A stretch of DNA of 35,918 nucleotides, taken from the NCBI GenBank assembly GCA_020631135.1, contig JAHDHU010000001.1, forward strand, positions 80,860 to 116,777, read 5' to 3'. This stretch comes from Saprospiraceae bacterium (GTDB lineage: Bacteria > Bacteroidota > Bacteroidia > Chitinophagales > Saprospiraceae). Shown here piece by piece: positions 7,156 to 15,888 of this stretch. Within the stretch, counting starts at the first letter, position 1, and each line of letters starts with the position of its first letter. The translations under genes were made by a program, and so were the position numbers. The notes beneath the pieces are model-generated. The model saw only the letters and a program-made list of their open reading frames with translations, ran no database searches and was not told the DNA's origin.

Positions 7156-10100
7156 TTGGATAGATCTAGACAATATTATTTAGGCTCCGTGCTTTTTGGC
7201 TTGTTGTTTCATGGAACCGTGATGGCGTTTACCATGGAAAACACCTATGATGCCTATGTCCATATGTTTTTTGCTGATCATTATTCAAATGCTTGGTTTG
7301 AGACATGGAATTATAAATGGTATACCGGATTTACCATGACTAGCTATCCTCCTTTGGTTCATCAGCTGATAGCAATTTTGTCGAAAGTGATTGGACTTAA
7401 AGCTGGATTTTTAGTTTGTGGCTTGGCAATGGTCGCGTTGTTTATAAGGGGGATCTATCATTTTTCTAAGATTTGGGTCAATGACCTATCCGCTTCTTAT
7501 GCTTGTATATTGGCTGTACTTTCTTCATCATTTATAGAAGCCTTGCATTTATTTGGCCAGTTACCTAGTTTGATGGGTATTGCTCTTTTATTAAATGCTT
7601 GTCCAGAAATATATAGATGGATCAGAGACAACAATAGATTTAGATTTTATACCGGGATTTCCATTTTGGCCACTGTCACAGCGGCACATCATGTCAGTAC
7701 CATATTTGGGATGGTTTTCTTTGTTTTACCTGTTATGGGCGTAGCAGTTTTAGACATCTGCATTTTAGATAAGGGGGGAGTTGAGAATGTTCGGTTTATG
7801 CATTTTGTAAAGAAAATCTGGAGCCTACTTCCCAAGGCTGTTTTGTTGGGAGTATCTGTAATTGCCATCACTGCCTTGATAATTTTTCCTTACTGGTATT
7901 GGAGCAAAACGGATCCGATTTCGCAGGTTAGTATTCCACATGGTAGTCGGGCCAATTTTTTAGAAGATCTTAATCTTGGACTGGTCTTCTTTGTTATCCC
8001 TTGGGGAATGATGTTGTTTTTTTTACCGGGTATTTTTTACCGGGTATTTAAGAAACGCAATATCTTTTTGGGTTTATCATTTGCACTGGCTTTGTTGTTA
8101 GGAACTGGTGGAACTACTCCAATTCCCAAGCTCTTATTAGGAGAAACTGCTTTCAATATTTTGACTTTGGATCGTTTTACGATTTGGGCGACTATTTTAG
8201 CATTGCCTTTTTTTGGGGACTTAGTTTTCAATTTGGTAGAAGGTAATTTTGGAGATTATATTATAAATGTATTTGGAAGACTGAGTCATAAGATTGTGGT
8301 TTTTTGTTTGATTCTTGGTTTATTAATTTCCAGTGCATTGATCATAAATATTGGGAGTTTTCGTCCATTGCAACCTGACTCAATAGATCCTGATCCGATC
8401 GTCAACTTCTTGAGCGTAGATAACCATGATGATTGGAGATATTTGACTTTGGGTTTTGGAGATCAAGTGGCTTGGATTGCAACTCAAACGAATGCATTAT
8501 CAGTTGATGGTAATTATCACTCCGCGAGAAGATTACCTGAACTGACGACAAGAGCAGTAGAGAGATTAGAAAACTCGAAATATCTTGGAATGGAAGGACT
8601 TGGCGCTTTGCAGCAGTTTTTAGGAGTTCCTGAAAAATATCATCTCAAATACATATTTAATAACGATAAGTTCTATGAGCCTTTGTTGTTTTTTTATGGT
8701 TGGACCAAATTGATACGACTTGAAAATAACATCGATGTATGGGAAAGAAAGGATGTCTTACCTCTCCCTTCCATCTTACCAAAAAAGGAGATTCCAAAAA
8801 TCCAAAAATACATGTGGGGGATCTTACCAATCGCCTGTTTAATCATTTGCCTCTTGGTTAACTTTGTTGCTAGACGCGAAAGCTGGAAGAGCGATACGCT
8901 GCCACGATATCACAATAAGAGTAAATTGAAGTATTGGACATATGGGCTTTGGTTGATTATCGTTTCAGCATTTATGCTCCTTTTTCTTATTCGATTTTTG
9001 TTTAACTCGAACCCACATAAGAATCCTCAAAATTTGTTAGAAGCGTATTATAATCATATTGACTTTAAAGAGTTTGATGATGCTTATAAATTATACGATC
9101 CGAATCAGGATTATTCGAAGGAGCAATTTTTACTAGAACTTTCTTTAGAAGATGGTTTATTAGCTTCCTATGCCAAGTTGGATGAAATAGAAATAGAGCC
9201 AAACTTTATCAGTTCGGATACTTATCAAGAGTATCAAGTCACCTCTCATTGGATAACTGGTGTCAAGAAATATTCTAATCAACATAACTACAAACTCATT
9301 AAGAAGAATAAACAATGGTTTATTGAAAAAAGTGAATACGAAAAGAAATTACCACCGGATCAATTTTTGAGGATCGCAGAGGTGGATTTTTACAACCAAG
9401 GAAGAAGAAAGGCAACGACAAATACAAGTATTCGAGAAGACATCTTAGACAGACCAGAGGTAATCACAACTCATGCACAACTGGTAAAAAGAAATGAAAA
9501 TTATCACATAGTTGGCCAACTGATAAATGTAGATAATGATCCTGCTTTTATCAGCATTGACGTAAGTCTCTATGATGTTAATGATGAGGAAATAATCCAA
9601 TACTCGACCAGTGATATCATTATTCACAACTTATTGCCAAAAGAAAGCACACCGTTTAGAATTGATTTCGATGATATTCTTTGGCAAATGAACAAAACGG
9701 ATTTTCCTGAGGATTTTGATTCTAATCAAAAAACAGAAATGCATTGGCCAAGAAAACCGGTCAAATTTGTTTTGAATCTTAGGTCCATGGTTACAGATCA
9801 ACGCTTGTATAAATATTATGGTCTTGAATATTCGGCTTCTGCCAAATCTATTACAGGTGATATTATAAATTACGGAAATCAAGAAATGGCAATTCCACAA
9901 ATTCTGACGGCACAATATGAGAATGGAATAACTAAATGGGTGGATGTAAATTATTTGCCCAAAGGAATAAGACCCCAAAGAAGTAAGTCTTTTAATATTG
10001 AATTGGAAGACTTAAAGAAAATTGATGTGATCTATAGCGGAACCTCCATAGATTTACTTTCAAACTCAGCTAATCAAACTCAGCTAAGAAGGGTTTTACC

Positions 10101-10173
10101 AAACTCTTTTTTAGACAAAACGAATGAAGATCACAAAGTATTTATTAATGCATTGGTAAACTTTAAAAATTGA
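7156..10173 (+). CDS. GT-C-like polytopic membrane protein with C-terminal extracytoplasmic domains
   Basis: A 1005-residue protein. Residues 1-560 form a multi-pass region of about 12-13 hydrophobic segments; its first external loop has Asp32-Ala-Tyr-Val-His36 and TSYPPLVHQ, resembling the GT-C fold and the family annotated as 6-pyruvoyl-tetrahydropterin-synthase-related membrane proteins (despite that name, a glycosyltransferase role is more likely). Two more membrane segments (about 572-592 and 622-645) lead to an NTF2/DUF4878-like domain (about 655-745) and an FxLYD-like beta domain (about 775-870, VSLYDVNDE). The start is TTG: an in-frame TAA immediately precedes it and the first helix begins at once. 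It overlaps the lipoprotein gene by 4 bases. Probable job: extracytoplasmic glycan assembly; sugar and acceptor unknown. Confidence 0.7.
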   Translation: MDRSRQYYLGSVLFGLLFHGTVMAFTMENTYDAYVHMFFADHYSNAWFETWNYKWYTGFTMTSYPPLVHQLIAILSKVIGLKAGFLVCGLAMVALFIRGIYHFSKIWVNDLSASYACILAVLSSSFIEALHLFGQLPSLMGIALLLNACPEIYRWIRDNNRFRFYTGISILATVTAAHHVSTIFGMVFFVLPVMGVAVLDICILDKGGVENVRFMHFVKKIWSLLPKAVLLGVSVIAITALIIFPYWYWSKTDPISQVSIPHGSRANFLEDLNLGLVFFVIPWGMMLFFLPGIFYRVFKKRNIFLGLSFALALLLGTGGTTPIPKLLLGETAFNILTLDRFTIWATILALPFFGDLVFNLVEGNFGDYIINVFGRLSHKIVVFCLILGLLISSALIINIGSFRPLQPDSIDPDPIVNFLSVDNHDDWRYLTLGFGDQVAWIATQTNALSVDGNYHSARRLPELTTRAVERLENSKYLGMEGLGALQQFLGVPEKYHLKYIFNNDKFYEPLLFFYGWTKLIRLENNIDVWERKDVLPLPSILPKKEIPKIQKYMWGILPIACLIICLLVNFVARRESWKSDTLPRYHNKSKLKYWTYGLWLIIVSAFMLLFLIRFLFNSNPHKNPQNLLEAYYNHIDFKEFDDAYKLYDPNQDYSKEQFLLELSLEDGLLASYAKLDEIEIEPNFISSDTYQEYQVTSHWITGVKKYSNQHNYKLIKKNKQWFIEKSEYEKKLPPDQFLRIAEVDFYNQGRRKATTNTSIREDILDRPEVITTHAQLVKRNENYHIVGQLINVDNDPAFISIDVSLYDVNDEEIIQYSTSDIIIHNLLPKESTPFRIDFDDILWQMNKTDFPEDFDSNQKTEMHWPRKPVKFVLNLRSMVTDQRLYKYYGLEYSASAKSITGDIINYGNQEMAIPQILTAQYENGITKWVDVNYLPKGIRPQRSKSFNIELEDLKKIDVIYSGTSIDLLSNSANQTQLRRVLPNSFLDKTNEDHKVFINALVNFKN

Positions 10174-11330
10174 GAAAAGCTCTGCTCTATATATTTATAT
10201 CAATGCTTTGGGCGTGTCAAAGGCCAGTGTCGATCCATGTGCCTTCTCTTGAACTAGTTGTGCCTAATAATTATGTAACGGCAGGTAATGACATTGCAGT
10301 CCAAATTATCAATAATGAAAAATATCAAGGAAAGGTCCATTTGGTTTTAAAAACTGTATTTACCTATCATGTGTTTGTGTTTGATCTAAAAAATAAAGTT
10401 GGTGAATATGAAGTTGATGGAAAATATTTAACGGAATCAGGTATTGTAAATTGTTGGTTGATGGTTGACAATGTTTTGGTCAGTGAGAAAAATTTTCAAG
10501 TCCGAGCTTCAGATATTGCGGATCCTATAAAATTGTTTACTGGTCCTAATTCCATTTGGGTAAATGATTTTCAAGAAACGATGGTTGTAGCTTTGCCAAA
10601 GGACAAATATGGCAATGCAGCTCGTGAGTTAGATTCGGTTGAGATCAACTTACAAATGCCAGATAAAATAATTGAAGGAGAGTTTATAAAAATTCATGAT
10701 CAGCTGGCTTTTAAAAAACTGAGCAGTGGACAAACTACCGGTAAAATACTTGCAGGCGCATCGGCCATGAGTGCAAACTCCAAAGAACAAAAAGTAGAAG
10801 TAGTCCCACTTTGGCCAAAGGTATTGTCAATTGAAATAGTAGATCACTTACCTTATGCAGATGGTCGTCAATTTTACCAGATTAAAACAAATACCATAAA
10901 GGATGATCGTGGTAATATGATACCTGATGGCACGCATGTGGTTTTTTCTGCTACTAGTAGAGATCGTAAACTAGAATACAATTCATATACCATAGATGGG
11001 GTTGCAAAAGCATACATTCGAAATCCTGAAATAAAATCGGTATGGAAAATTTTAGGAATAGTCGGCAATGGATCCATTGTAAGTAAACCGATAACCATTG
11101 AATTTAAAGATGTCATTAAAAATGTTCCAAGAATTTTATCCAATACTCATTTCTTAGTTGGCCCAATAGAAAGTTATATTGGACAGTATGTACCAGATGG
11201 TACAGAAGTAGAATATTATGATGGACAAAAGACAACTGTTAAAGAAACTGAAGATGGTAAAGTAGATTTTCATCTTCCTATGGATTATGACAATTTCTAC
11301 ATCAAAATTGCGGGACATATATTTAGATGA
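10170..11330 (+). CDS. Predicted lipoprotein with Ig/invasin-like beta domains
   Basis: The 386-residue product begins with a short signal peptide ending in LWAC, a plausible though imperfect lipobox (Cys16). The rest is beta-rich; residues about 110-210 (DKYGNAARELDSVEI) and 215-310 (DDRGNMIPDGTHVVFSA) look like consecutive Big_1/invasin-type immunoglobulin folds. No catalytic motif is seen. The start is TTG, sharing the 4 bases TTGA with the stop of the upstream membrane protein, and the gene end overlaps the glycosidase start by 4 bases (ATGA), so all three are one translationally coupled unit. It may be a periplasmic or surface partner of the glycan machinery. I do not recognise a named family. 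Confidence 0.7.
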   Translation: MRKALLYIFISMLWACQRPVSIHVPSLELVVPNNYVTAGNDIAVQIINNEKYQGKVHLVLKTVFTYHVFVFDLKNKVGEYEVDGKYLTESGIVNCWLMVDNVLVSEKNFQVRASDIADPIKLFTGPNSIWVNDFQETMVVALPKDKYGNAARELDSVEINLQMPDKIIEGEFIKIHDQLAFKKLSSGQTTGKILAGASAMSANSKEQKVEVVPLWPKVLSIEIVDHLPYADGRQFYQIKTNTIKDDRGNMIPDGTHVVFSATSRDRKLEYNSYTIDGVAKAYIRNPEIKSVWKILGIVGNGSIVSKPITIEFKDVIKNVPRILSNTHFLVGPIESYIGQYVPDGTEVEYYDGQKTTVKETEDGKVDFHLPMDYDNFYIKIAGHIFR

Positions 11331-12823
11331 TGCAAGATCAACAACATAGAAATTACGCACGGTATCTTGCTGCTTTGATCTTTGTGAGTTTTATGCTTTT
11401 ATTGTGTTTCTTGCTGTCTCAGCTCTATGCTTATTATAATTCTGGAGCTTCTAAGGAGGAGATTTACCATTCTGATCTAAAATATTTTGAAAATGCACGA
11501 CCTTATATCACTTGGTTAGATCAAGATAAAATGATCGAGGGCAATTTGAATGAGTATCAAAAAAAAGAAATTGAGCAAGCATATTATCACAGCTTACGAA
11601 CGCTTAATTTATCAAATAGTGTTTCGAAGCCTATCGCACTAGAAAAGCACTTTACCAAAGAGTTAGCTAGCAGAATTGAAAATCAATTGGGATCAAAAGA
11701 ATTAGTTGTCGAACAAGTCAACTTATCCCATCAGTTACAATTAAATTTTTTATCACTCGACAACTCCGTAGTAAGTTTTAGCGATATTGGTTCAGAAGTA
11801 AAGACATTAGTCAACGGAGAAATGCATAATAACAAATATTGTTATGAAGTCAATATGGTCAAGCTAGATGGAAGATGGAAAATAGATGCCTTGGAATCGG
11901 TCTTTTGTGATAAAAAAGAAACTATAAAAAATGCAAGCAAAAAAAATCATGACTTAACTGACTTGAGAGGAATAAATTATTATCCTCAAAAGACTCCTTG
12001 GCATTTATTTTGGCAAGACTATGATTCTAAAACAATTGAAGCTGACCTTCGGTTGGTAAAGTCTCTAGACTTTAATTTGGTTCGAATATTTATTCCTTTC
12101 GAAATTTTTGGTGGAGCCAACCCAAACCATGAAATGCTAAATAAATTGGATCATTTTGTGAATAGTGCGGATAAACATGGTGTTAAATTGATACTTACAT
12201 TATTTGATTTTCCGGTAGGGTACCAGCTGGATAAGTATCCTCAATACGACCGTCACCTCGAAGTAATTATAAAAAGATATGAGAGTAGCCAGACGGTTGT
12301 TCTTTGGGATTTGAAAAATGAACCAGATATCGATTTCGAATATCAAGGTAAAACAGAAACCCTAAATTGGCTCAAGTTTATTATTGATCGAGCTAAAAGC
12401 TATACAAATAAACCCTTAACCATAGGTTGGGCGAGTTATCACAATGCCCAAAACCTTGCTGACTCAATAGATATAGTTTCTTTTCATTATTATGAAAATC
12501 AGGATGCTTTCGAGAATGTCTTGAAAGGCTTGAAAAAAAGAATCAATAAGCCATTAATGCTTTCGGAATATGGTTTAAGTACTTATCAAGGAATATGGCC
12601 AGGAGGTAATTCCGAAAATGATCAATTGCTTTATTATCAGTCTGTCGAAAAAACACTTAAAAAGCAAAAAGTTATCGGCCTATCATGGTGTTTATATGAT
12701 TATCCAAAAGCACCTAAAAATGTTTTTGGTTGGAAACCGTGGATACGCGCGTATCAAAAAAATTATGGTTTAATCAAAGTAGATGGTTCTTACAAAGCTT
12801 ATTTACAATCAGAGGAAGAATAG
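11327..12823 (+). CDS. Membrane-anchored GH5-like (clan GH-A) glycosidase with NTF2-like domain
   Basis: A 498-residue protein. One N-terminal membrane segment (residues about 14-36) is followed by a stalk, an NTF2-like domain (about 90-195, ending MVKLDGRWKIDALESV) and a TIM-barrel glycosidase (about 212-495, opening RGINYYPQKTP). The clan GH-A acid/base Glu is E332 in LKNEPDID and the nucleophile is probably E414 in LMLSEYGLSTY, so it should be active, with the catalytic domain outside the cytoplasmic membrane. It may trim or transglycosylate the glycan made by the same operon. The start codon overlaps the lipoprotein stop (ATGA). Substrate is unknown; GH5 is a guess within clan GH-A. Confidence 0.8.
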   Translation: MMQDQQHRNYARYLAALIFVSFMLLLCFLLSQLYAYYNSGASKEEIYHSDLKYFENARPYITWLDQDKMIEGNLNEYQKKEIEQAYYHSLRTLNLSNSVSKPIALEKHFTKELASRIENQLGSKELVVEQVNLSHQLQLNFLSLDNSVVSFSDIGSEVKTLVNGEMHNNKYCYEVNMVKLDGRWKIDALESVFCDKKETIKNASKKNHDLTDLRGINYYPQKTPWHLFWQDYDSKTIEADLRLVKSLDFNLVRIFIPFEIFGGANPNHEMLNKLDHFVNSADKHGVKLILTLFDFPVGYQLDKYPQYDRHLEVIIKRYESSQTVVLWDLKNEPDIDFEYQGKTETLNWLKFIIDRAKSYTNKPLTIGWASYHNAQNLADSIDIVSFHYYENQDAFENVLKGLKKRINKPLMLSEYGLSTYQGIWPGGNSENDQLLYYQSVEKTLKKQKVIGLSWCLYDYPKAPKNVFGWKPWIRAYQKNYGLIKVDGSYKAYLQSEEE

Positions 12824-12833
12824 AAGCACGCAT

Positions 12834-12851
12834 ATTATTTAAACAAATAAT
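12834..12851. terminator. AT-rich hairpin between convergent genes
   Basis: ATTATTT-AAAC-AAATAAT is a perfect 7-base-pair stem with a 4-base loop, overlapping the stop codon of the GT4 gene and 11 bases past the glycosidase stop. It is pure A/T and has no clear U-run, so it is only a weak terminator candidate. Confidence 0.35.
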
Positions 12852-14068
12852 GGTTCGGCTTGTAACTCTGATTCTAATACTTTTGTTTTCTCCGATTTTT
12901 TAATCAAGTGTTCGAAATGTAACAAGTACCAATCTGCAATATCTTCCATTGGTAAAGAAGCCGCGGCTGCATAATTTTTTTCAGCTAAATCTTTTCGATA
13001 ATCTTCATCTTGTACTAATTTCTGGATTGCATCAGCCAACTGTTCTACATTACCGGGCTGAAAAAACTCTCCACAATAACCTTCCTCTTCAATCAATTCT
13101 TTTAAATCACCAATGTTTGGAAGTACAACGGCTTTGCCATATGAACCAGCTTGGTGTAAAACACCAGAACTTCCAGTTGTACTTGTGTACGGAAATACCA
13201 CAACAGAACTATCACCGAATATTTTGGGTACATCTTCCTCTTCAACATAACCTGTAAATCTGATATCTTCAATGTGAGCGTATTTTTCCTCAACGGATTT
13301 TAAATAACCTTTGACGTTGGGATTGTCTGTGCCTGCAATTACAATTTCCATTTCTTCTCCTGTTCTTTTTCTTATTATTTCCACGGCTTCAATCATCTCT
13401 TCTACTTTTTTATAAGTACCGAATTTGCCGAAGGTCATAATTTGTTTTTTTCCTTTTGGTGTTTCAAAAGATGGAGTAGGTGGAGTTTCGAAACTGCCAT
13501 GCGGCAATAGTGCTACATTTTTGGCGTTGTATTTTTTTTCAATGATGTTTACATATTTGGGCATTGTCAAAGCGACTAGGTTTGACATCAATATTATTTT
13601 TGTCATTACCGTTCCGGCCAAATTATAAATCCATTTTAGAATTGGATTTGAAGTTATTCCAGCCGAATCGTAATCAACAGTTTCAACGATATTATGCAAT
13701 AGGCTTACTGATGGGATTCCTCCAAGTCTCGTCATCAATGGTGACAATAATCCTAGTGTCGCCGCAATTTTGGAATCTCCAAAAGAAAGAAATTGTATGT
13801 TGTACAAAACCAAATCAGGCTTCTCTTCTTTGATGGCTTTGCGAATTGTCCAAAGATTTTTAAGAGAATTAAAAGACCAAGATGTTTTTATTTTTACTGA
13901 GCAGTTTCCTTCGCCTTCTTTATAAGTTTCGCCTTCAGGTAATTGGTCTGATAATATAACGATCTCGGTAATTTGCTCTTTTAGTTTAAACTGGTTAACT
14001 AAATGAAAAGCATATTCGTTTAAAGTAGTTTTACTAGGTGGATAAGGTGTTACTAAAGCGATTTTCAT
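12839..14068 (-). CDS. GT4-family (GT-B) glycosyltransferase
   Basis: The 409-residue protein has a Rossmann N-terminal half starting MKIALVTPYPPSKT and a C-terminal nucleotide-sugar-binding half (MTFGKFGTYKKVEEMIEAV, IVIAGTDNP, IRFTGYVEEEDVPKIFGDS, VVVFPYTSTTGSSGVLHQAG). In place of the usual E-x7-E motif the segment TTGSSGVLHQAGSYGKAVV is found, a variant seen in some GT4 subgroups, so activity is likely but the sugar cannot be guessed. It acts on the cytoplasmic face, probably adding a sugar to a lipid-linked glycan. It follows the flippase by 29 bases on the same strand and is convergent with the glycosidase gene. Confidence 0.88.
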   Translation of the reverse strand: MKIALVTPYPPSKTTLNEYAFHLVNQFKLKEQITEIVILSDQLPEGETYKEGEGNCSVKIKTSWSFNSLKNLWTIRKAIKEEKPDLVLYNIQFLSFGDSKIAATLGLLSPLMTRLGGIPSVSLLHNIVETVDYDSAGITSNPILKWIYNLAGTVMTKIILMSNLVALTMPKYVNIIEKKYNAKNVALLPHGSFETPPTPSFETPKGKKQIMTFGKFGTYKKVEEMIEAVEIIRKRTGEEMEIVIAGTDNPNVKGYLKSVEEKYAHIEDIRFTGYVEEEDVPKIFGDSSVVVFPYTSTTGSSGVLHQAGSYGKAVVLPNIGDLKELIEEEGYCGEFFQPGNVEQLADAIQKLVQDEDYRKDLAEKNYAAAASLPMEDIADWYLLHFEHLIKKSEKTKVLESELQAEPLFV

Positions 14069-14097
14069 TGTTATTTTTTTTGAAGGTTGATTGAAGT

Positions 14098-15372
14098 TTA
14101 ATAGGTCAAGCTTGTTTGATTTTTAAGGCTAAACATTATATGGTAAGCGATCATACAGATCAAAAGGACAGCCATTAAAATGATTTGTATCCAAATAATT
14201 GTGGTTAAAGAATTATGCTCTACTAAGTAGATGCTGATAAACTGTATTACACCTATTGTAATACTTATAAAAACAGGCCTATAGTTATTTAGTGACATAT
14301 GGTAATAGGCAAAAACATTCGCGCATGCGAAGAAGCAAGTAGCCAAACTGTATAAGTAAAGAAGGTTAGAAGCTTCTAAATATGCACTACCAAATGCTAC
14401 TGTTATTATTTGCTCATGAAAGAAATAACATACAATGGTGATGGTAATTCCAATCATAGCCACAAATAGTAAAGCTGACCAAAATAGTGGTCTATGATCT
14501 TCACCTCTTTTTTCTTTAGCGATTACCAATGGAAATAAAAGTGTAACGATTGTCCAAGTGGCAAAAAATACTACTCTTCCAATTAGAGCAATAGAAGAAT
14601 AAAGACCTGCTTGATGTGAGTCAAATATGTGTTTGACTAAAATAACATCGGCATTGTTAATGATGATTTGACTCAATTCATAAATGCCAATTACAAGAAT
14701 AAAATTTAAAATTTCGGTTTTCGGAAACGTATTTATTAAGGATTTTTTGGCAATGGGTTTGTTTATAAAGAAGCTTGCCAAGAAAGAAAGAAAAAACCCC
14801 AAGCTAACAACTTCACTATAGAAATTCTTAGTAATTATCAGTAGTAATCCAATCGTAACGATTAGGCGACAAAGCATTTCTATAATGTATGAACTGGCAA
14901 GTTTATTAAACTGATTTTGTCCTTGGAATATTCCTCGCGAGATACTCATTCTAAAGTAAAACGGAACGCCGGCGAAAAGAATTAAAAGAGGATATGCAGA
15001 ATCAAATTTTAGAAATTCTTGAAGGATCGGAGAAATTAAAATCAAAAGAGGTAAAGTATATAATCCAATTTTTTTACCGGTTTCTATAAATTGAAATTTC
15101 AAAGACTCTAATTCATTTTGACAGGTTGACTCATAATAACTAGCTACAAATTTTGCAACACACAATTGTAAGCCAACCGCAATGAATGACAAGATCATTA
15201 CTAGTGTTGCCAATACATTGGCCTCTGCAAAAACTTCTGGTCCAAGAAATCTTCCTAAGAAAAGATTGATTCCGTAGTTACCGGCATTAACAAAAAGAGT
15301 GCTTATCATTAAGAAGCTTGCACTTCCTAGTAATCCAGTGGTTGATTTGGATTGGGTGATTGATGATTGCAT
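14098..15372 (-). CDS. Polysaccharide flippase (Wzx/MATE-like, MOP superfamily)
   Basis: The 424-residue protein is hydrophobic throughout, with about 12 membrane segments. Its N-terminal part (GSASFLMISTLFVNAGNYG, then FLGRFLGPEVFAEANVLATL) is typical of the polysaccharide-export branch of the MOP superfamily, which moves lipid-linked glycans across the inner membrane. It lies between the STAS gene (27 bases upstream) and the GT4 gene (29 bases downstream), consistent with one exopolysaccharide transcription unit. The region around its start codon (15345-15395) is an array of CAATCA-like short repeats, which gives the N-terminal residues MQSSITQSKSTTG low complexity. Confidence 0.85.
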   Translation of the reverse strand: MQSSITQSKSTTGLLGSASFLMISTLFVNAGNYGINLFLGRFLGPEVFAEANVLATLVMILSFIAVGLQLCVAKFVASYYESTCQNELESLKFQFIETGKKIGLYTLPLLILISPILQEFLKFDSAYPLLILFAGVPFYFRMSISRGIFQGQNQFNKLASSYIIEMLCRLIVTIGLLLIITKNFYSEVVSLGFFLSFLASFFINKPIAKKSLINTFPKTEILNFILVIGIYELSQIIINNADVILVKHIFDSHQAGLYSSIALIGRVVFFATWTIVTLLFPLVIAKEKRGEDHRPLFWSALLFVAMIGITITIVCYFFHEQIITVAFGSAYLEASNLLYLYSLATCFFACANVFAYYHMSLNNYRPVFISITIGVIQFISIYLVEHNSLTTIIWIQIILMAVLLICMIAYHIMFSLKNQTSLTY

Positions 15373-15395
15373 GATAGGTGATTGGTTGATTGGAG
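15345..15395 (-). repeat. CAATCA-type short repeats around the flippase start codon
   Basis: Minus-strand sequence from 15395 to 15345 contains about six copies of CAATCA, CCAATC or close variants before and after the ATG at 15370-15372. The array covers both the leader and the first codons of the flippase. Confidence 0.5.
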
Positions 15396-15399
15396 TGTT

Positions 15400-15729
15400 T
15401 TAGGCTCTTTGGATATTGAGGTAGCGATTAAACTTTGTCAAATGAAGGAATTGGTCAACCGCATTTTCTTTATCACAAACAACAGTGAGTTGTTTACCCT
15501 TTTGAGCTAAGTTTTTGTGCGCCATCACAAGTGCATTAAGTCCTGTTAAATCGATTGACTTTAGTGCTTTGATGTTCACTATGCAATTGGCATTTTTAGA
15601 GGATAAGATTCTGATTAGGTCTTTTTTAAAATTTATCGCATTCATGCTGTTTAAGGCACCAGCTAATGAGACAGAGACATCATTTGGAGTTTGAGTTGCG
15701 CTGTTAAAGATTACTTCTAAGTGATTCAT
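15400..15729 (-). CDS. STAS-domain protein (anti-sigma-factor-antagonist type)
   Basis: The 109-residue protein is a single STAS domain: N-terminal beta strands with VSVSLAGALNSMNAINFKKDL, then CIVNIKALKSIDLTGLNALVMAHKNL and a C-terminal VCDKENAVDQFLHLTKF. In SpoIIAA-like antagonists the regulatory phosphoserine lies in a D-S-S-G motif; here it reads D60-L61-T62-G63, leaving Thr62 as the only candidate in that position. No anti-sigma kinase or phosphatase is encoded nearby. It is the first gene of the STAS-flippase-GT4 unit and has a conserved intergenic motif 120-150 bases upstream. Some STAS proteins next to exopolysaccharide genes control synthesis through partner switching; that role here is inference. 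Confidence 0.85.
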   Translation of the reverse strand: MNHLEVIFNSATQTPNDVSVSLAGALNSMNAINFKKDLIRILSSKNANCIVNIKALKSIDLTGLNALVMAHKNLAQKGKQLTVVCDKENAVDQFLHLTKFNRYLNIQRA

Positions 15730-15826
15730 TATTTAAATTTTTAGGATAAATGATTATTACAACACAAATATCCGCTTGAATCAAATCTTAAAAGCGATGT
15801 TTTATGGGAGTGGTAGGAGGTCTAAG

Positions 15827-15880
15827 TTTTTTGGTACAAAAAGAAGGATTTTTGGAGTATCCTAGGATTTAAGGTATAAT
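15827..15880. promoter_or_regulatory. Intergenic motif copy B, shared with 7036-7084
   Basis: The plus strand contains TTTTTGGAGTATCCTA (15849-15864), eight bases, then GGTATA (15873-15878), matching copy A apart from one base missing after TTTTGG and a few substitutions. It includes the perfect palindrome ATCCTAGGAT, and TTGG recurs at 15831 and 15852, 21 bases apart. The site lies in the 159-base gap between trpA's end and the STAS gene. In both copies the motif has the same orientation relative to the minus-strand gene that follows. Confidence 0.5.
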
Positions 15881-15888
15881 TCAGATTC

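Noticed and set aside
9631-9978. Minus-strand open frame of 115 codons inside the GT-C-like gene
   Set aside because: It is antisense to the conserved C-terminal domains of that gene, in a two-fold AT-rich region, with no recognisable features.
12232-12245. AGTATCCTCAATACG, similar to the core of the shared intergenic motif
   Set aside because: It lies inside the glycosidase coding region and lacks the TTTTGG and GGTATA parts.
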